The notes beneath the pieces are model-generated. The model was not told the origin of the DNA, made no database searches, and was given only the letters and a program-made list of their open reading frames with translations. This document shows, piece after piece, positions 8,117-10,415 of a stretch of DNA of 10,415 bases; positions within the stretch are counted from its first letter, which is position 1, and the number at the start of each line of letters is the position of its first letter. Source of the stretch: Ichthyophonus hoferi. Lineage: Eukaryota; Opisthokonta; Ichthyosporea; Ichthyophonida; Ichthyophonidae. The stretch covers positions 14,333-24,747 of the forward strand of contig NAOQ01000846.1 in the NCBI GenBank assembly GCA_002751075.1. Reading direction: 5' to 3'. Both the position numbers and the translations under genes were made by a program.

Positions 8117-8590
8117 GCAGATAGTTTACTCAACAATTTGTTTATAATCTCTGATGGCCTATGTAGACCCCTCTTTGGAGTTGAAGAGCATGTGTAGATT
8201 TTCTTCTTTACTAGTCTCTTCTGACCCTGTGCCATTAATTTTTGGACTGGTGGAGATGTCGTTTTCCTCGAGTAGTTTCCTTTATGTGAGCTGGTTATCA
8301 TTCGATCTGGGGAAAACCGGATGTAGAGTTACTTCTTCTCCTTCATAACTACAGATCCTGACTTAGTAGTTGTAAATGCAGATGATTTCTTTTTGTACCT
8401 AGCTACTGTCTGACAAGGTTTCTCTTGTCTCTGTTGAGTCATCACTGTTGCAAACTATACTCAGGGTTTGTACTTAAGCTTTTATTTTTTACAACTTTTA
8501 AATCAGGATCCAGACTAAGTCCGTGTATGTTGACTAGATAGTCGTTGGTTGAGGACAGCCCCAGTTGACTATATGATAACCATTTGAGTT
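8065..8590 (-). pseudogene. decayed coding-like patch, minus strand, family unknown
   Basis: A 48-codon open stretch at 8445-8588 includes GLSSTNDYLVNIHGLSLDPD and continues lysine-rich. A separate frame at 8065-8301 includes the basic sequence KRLVKKKIYTCSSTPKRGLH and then PSEIINKLLSKL. Composition (balanced, charged, few Ile/Asn runs) is unlike the AT-rich flanks, which is why I think it was coding. There is no recognisable domain and no single intact frame. It may be a broken mobile-element protein or a host pseudogene. Its left end runs into the repeat at 7969-8116. Confidence 0.33.
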
Positions 8591-8599
8591 AGACATATT

Positions 8600-8984
8600 A
8601 CCCAAACGGAACTCAATATGACTGTTCTGTAGCACATTGTCATAAACAAGTCAACTAGTAATCATCAAAGGATCCTTCAGGACTCTATATAGCACATGTG
8701 TATCATTAATCACTATGCGTGTGATTCAAATCAAATGGCCAAATTTATTTAAAAACAATGGTAAATTTACACTATTGAGTGCACTAAACATCTAGTCCTA
8801 CTTAAATACAATTAGCGATATCATAGCATTAATTATTTATCATTAATTATTGACCAAGTCTTAATTATCAATTCCAATTGAAACATCACGATAAATGCTT
8901 TTTAACATATGGAGGTTTAATGCTATATAATCAATGAACATTTGGATAAGTTAAACCCTTGTAGGGGCTGAAATATTTGAATAA
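8600..8984. other. gap between decayed patch and foldback element
   Basis: No gene seen. It holds ATTAATTATT-rich sequence around 8820-8880 with short CATTAATTAT repeats. A GATTCAAATC word near 8724 resembles a tRNA B box, but no tRNA fold surrounds it. Confidence 0.4.
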
Positions 8985-9360
8985 TGAGCCTCAAGTATAA
9001 CTCCACCAATTAGTTAGCTTAATACATCATAATTATGAGTAATAAAACACATGATCCAGATCTGGTCTGGAGCAATGCTTATAGTTTATTAACATCATAA
9101 ACTTTATTCGTCACATATAGATTATTCTAGTATGCGTAGAAATTGATAGTTTCTAGTGATTGACCCCAATCTGTATTATTATCACAATGTTAATTTAAAG
9201 TAGTAATGTAGGATGGCAACCTTTGCATCATCTTGAATAAATATTACAATTTTAATAAGCTATATAAGCATGTTCCAGACCAAATCTGGATCATGTGTTT
9301 TATTTCTCGTAATTATGGTGTATTAGTCTAGCTAAGTAATTAAGTTATACTTAGGGCTCA
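8985..9360. mobile_element. non-coding foldback / MITE-like element
   Basis: Two inverted arms of about 107 bases, 8985-9092 and 9253-9360, differ at roughly 15% of positions plus small gaps. They start TGAGCC and end GGCTCA, and share the perfect core AATAAAACACATGATCCAGA (left arm) with its complement in the right arm. A 160-base middle separates them. No coding frame lies inside. Structure suggests a non-autonomous DNA transposon with long inverted repeats. No clear target-site duplication is visible next to the ends, so the true borders may differ slightly. Confidence 0.65.
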
Positions 9361-9690
9361 GTCTATGTTAGACTTTGGAGCATAGTTTAAACAAATAGTT
9401 AAGTAAACTCTCCGCAACAGATAGTTTAGAACAGGAGATCAAAGGAAAAAAGGTGATAAGTATAGGAAAGATTAAAATAAAATAAAACCAAAACAAAGTA
9501 AGAGACCGTTAGGGAACTGAATGAAATAAATAGAAAGGTATAATTTCAAAGTGTTGAACAAGCCTTTCGTTGCTAAGAAAAGGTGTGGATAAAAGCACCC
9601 AACCAATAGGAGTGTTCCGTGATGTAAAAAAGTAACTATAGCAGATACCAGACACTTAAAAGATCCTAACAACTTCCTGCCAACTATTAT
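9361..9690. other. 3' flank of the unidentified gene, no further gene
   Basis: Between the foldback element and the right-hand gene's stop. It holds a 66-codon hydrophobic minus frame at 9472-9672 without a supporting start or conserved pattern, which I regard as chance in T-rich sequence or 3' UTR. Confidence 0.4.
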
Positions 9691-9698
9691 ATATGCCT

Positions 9699-9704
9699 TT
9701 TATT
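9699..9704 (-). terminator. poly(A) signal overlapping the stop codon
   Basis: AATAAA on the minus strand covers the TAA stop of the unidentified gene (GAA TAA AA). If used, the 3' UTR would be only about 10-30 bases. No other minus-strand AATAAA is obvious in the next 200 bases, although TTTTATTTTA-rich sequence lies near 9470-9490. Confidence 0.4.
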
Positions 9705-9885
9705 CCTCCCCTTCCTCTATCAGTTGTAAAGGTAAACTATATAATATCTCCGCTGGGCTGTCTCTATCTCCATGAGCAATGTCCTCTCTATTCATTGGTG
9801 ACTCGGGTGCATTAGGTATACTCTCCCAATCAGATATGATAAGGGAAGCAGGTATCGTCCTGCATCTTTCTTCTTGAATAATTAA
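9700..9885 (-). CDS. last exon of an unidentified protein gene
   Basis: 61 codons plus stop (TAA at 9702-9700), open from the acceptor-like ATCATAG ending at 9886. It encodes an acidic, proline-containing tail: RCRTIPASLIISDWESIPNA, then ESPMNREDIAHGDRDSPAEI and an end LPLQLIEEGEE. The frame has balanced codon use and no stop over 186 bases, in contrast with the surroundings. Its phase-0 start matches the phase-0 end of the exon at 10309-10390. Another acceptor (ATTCAAG, about 14 bases further in) would put the sequence in a different frame that stops after 26 codons, so it is less likely. The protein is not recognised. The acidic tail suggests a soluble, flexible C-terminus. Confidence 0.55.
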   Translation of the reverse strand, partial: LIIQEERCRTIPASLIISDWESIPNAPESPMNREDIAHGDRDSPAEILYSLPLQLIEEGEE

Positions 9886-10308
9886 CTATGATTGGCTAGT
9901 GGTCAGCTAACTGGGACATTGGAGATGGTCTTAGGGGGGTTAAATATCTGTGTACTATGTATGGTTCATACGTACACTTGTATGCTATACATATATTTGT
10001 ATGTATATATATATTTGCATAAACAATTTTCGATGTTATCTCATATACATAATATAATGTCATTTTGCAAGTACATAAATGCATATATACATAGACACAT
10101 GCATAACATACATACATACATACATACATCCATACATAGATACATCTATACATAGATAGATAGATAGATACATACATCTATACATACATATATATTCATT
10201 ATAACTGGATATTAAGGAGCATGTTTAGCAATAGCAAGGCGATACATAATTCATATTTCTACCAGTGTATTAATATATAATATATACAATCCCTCCCTTC
10301 ATCACTAC
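9886..10308 (-). other. last intron of the unidentified gene
   Basis: 423 bases, with donor GTAGTG at the right and acceptor ATCATAG at the left. Mostly microsatellite-like: TATG/TA runs near 9990-10015 and a compound CATA/GATA tract at 10104-10194. Open frames on both strands through it are simple-repeat artefacts. Confidence 0.5.
10104..10194. repeat. compound CATA / GATA microsatellite
   Basis: About 90 bases of CATA units, then CATAGATA and GATA units, then CATA again. This is an imperfect compound repeat inside the last intron of the right-hand gene. Confidence 0.85.
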
Positions 10309-10390
10309 CTGTTCGCTATGCTCCGCTGTCCACATGTCATTATCATCATTTAAAGAACACAGTTTTGGGGTACGCCACGGAATAAGGTCT
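10309..10390 (-). CDS. internal (penultimate) exon of the unidentified gene
   Basis: The acceptor CTACATACACATACAG ends at 10391 and the donor GAACAG|GTAGTG follows 10309. The exon has one base plus 27 codons with no stop, encoding DLIPWRTPKLCSLNDDNDMW then TAEHSEQ. Incoming phase 2, outgoing phase 0. The strong splice sites and protein-like composition (Trp, Pro, acidic residues) support a real exon. Earlier exons lie to the right of the window. I do not recognise the family. Confidence 0.55.
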
Positions 10391-10415
10391 CTGTATGTGT
10401 ATGTAGTTATATGTA

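Noticed and set aside
8721-8733. tRNA B-box-like word GATTCAAATC
   Set aside because: No A box at the right distance and no acceptor-stem or anticodon-stem pairing around it.
9472-9672. 66-codon hydrophobic minus-strand frame
   Set aside because: No ATG start and T-rich composition. It lies just downstream of the right-hand gene's stop and is probably 3' flank.
9892-10177. Open frames on both strands through CATA/GATA repeats
   Set aside because: Repeated Tyr/Ile/His/Thr or Met/Tyr/Val/Cys patterns are translations of microsatellites inside an intron.

Overview
The window is AT-rich eukaryotic nuclear DNA (roughly two-thirds A+T) with GT-AG introns, many CATA/TATG/TA microsatellites and short exons that are visibly richer in G+C than their surroundings. 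There is no bacterial-style gene layout. Intron-rich genes, introns of about 180-860 bp and the protein recognised point to an animal or close relative. An early-branching invertebrate with a fairly compact genome (sponge-like) is my guess, but the sequence does not prove it.

Left part (about 1-3560, minus strand): the 5' end of a gene I recognise as the bridge-like lipid transfer protein BLTP2 (human KIAA0100, fly hobbit). It has an N-terminal membrane anchor exon (3448-3524), then exons at 2464-2589, 1910-2285, 1431-1560 and 534-649, with a weak further exon at 223-312. The gene runs off the window at base 1. The order and spacing of conserved segments match the human protein as I remember it. 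Two splice junctions are not settled: exon 2/exon 3 has two frame-compatible solutions, and exon 4/exon 5 has a phase conflict beside a microsatellite. Intron 1 and exon 1 carry a cluster of RFX X-box-like motifs plus perfect CRE and AP-1 octamer/heptamer matches.

Middle (about 3560-9690): about 6 kb with no intact gene that I can support. It holds a very AT-rich block (4500-5220), patches that look like decayed coding sequence (plus strand 5300-5745 and 6900-7260, minus strand 8065-8590), and a 376-bp foldback element (8985-9360) with about 107-bp inverted arms. Part of that element's core is repeated, strongly diverged, at 7969-8116. This looks like a repeat-rich intergenic interval made of old insertions.

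Right part (about 9690-10415, minus strand): the last two exons of a second gene whose 5' end lies beyond the window. I do not recognise the protein. Its stop codon is overlapped by an AATAAA signal. Both genes point the same way (leftward), so the 6-kb interval lies downstream of the unknown gene and upstream of BLTP2.

I did not find a new multi-gene system. The best leads are the X-box cluster at the BLTP2 5' end, the splice-site microsatellite, and the foldback repeat family.
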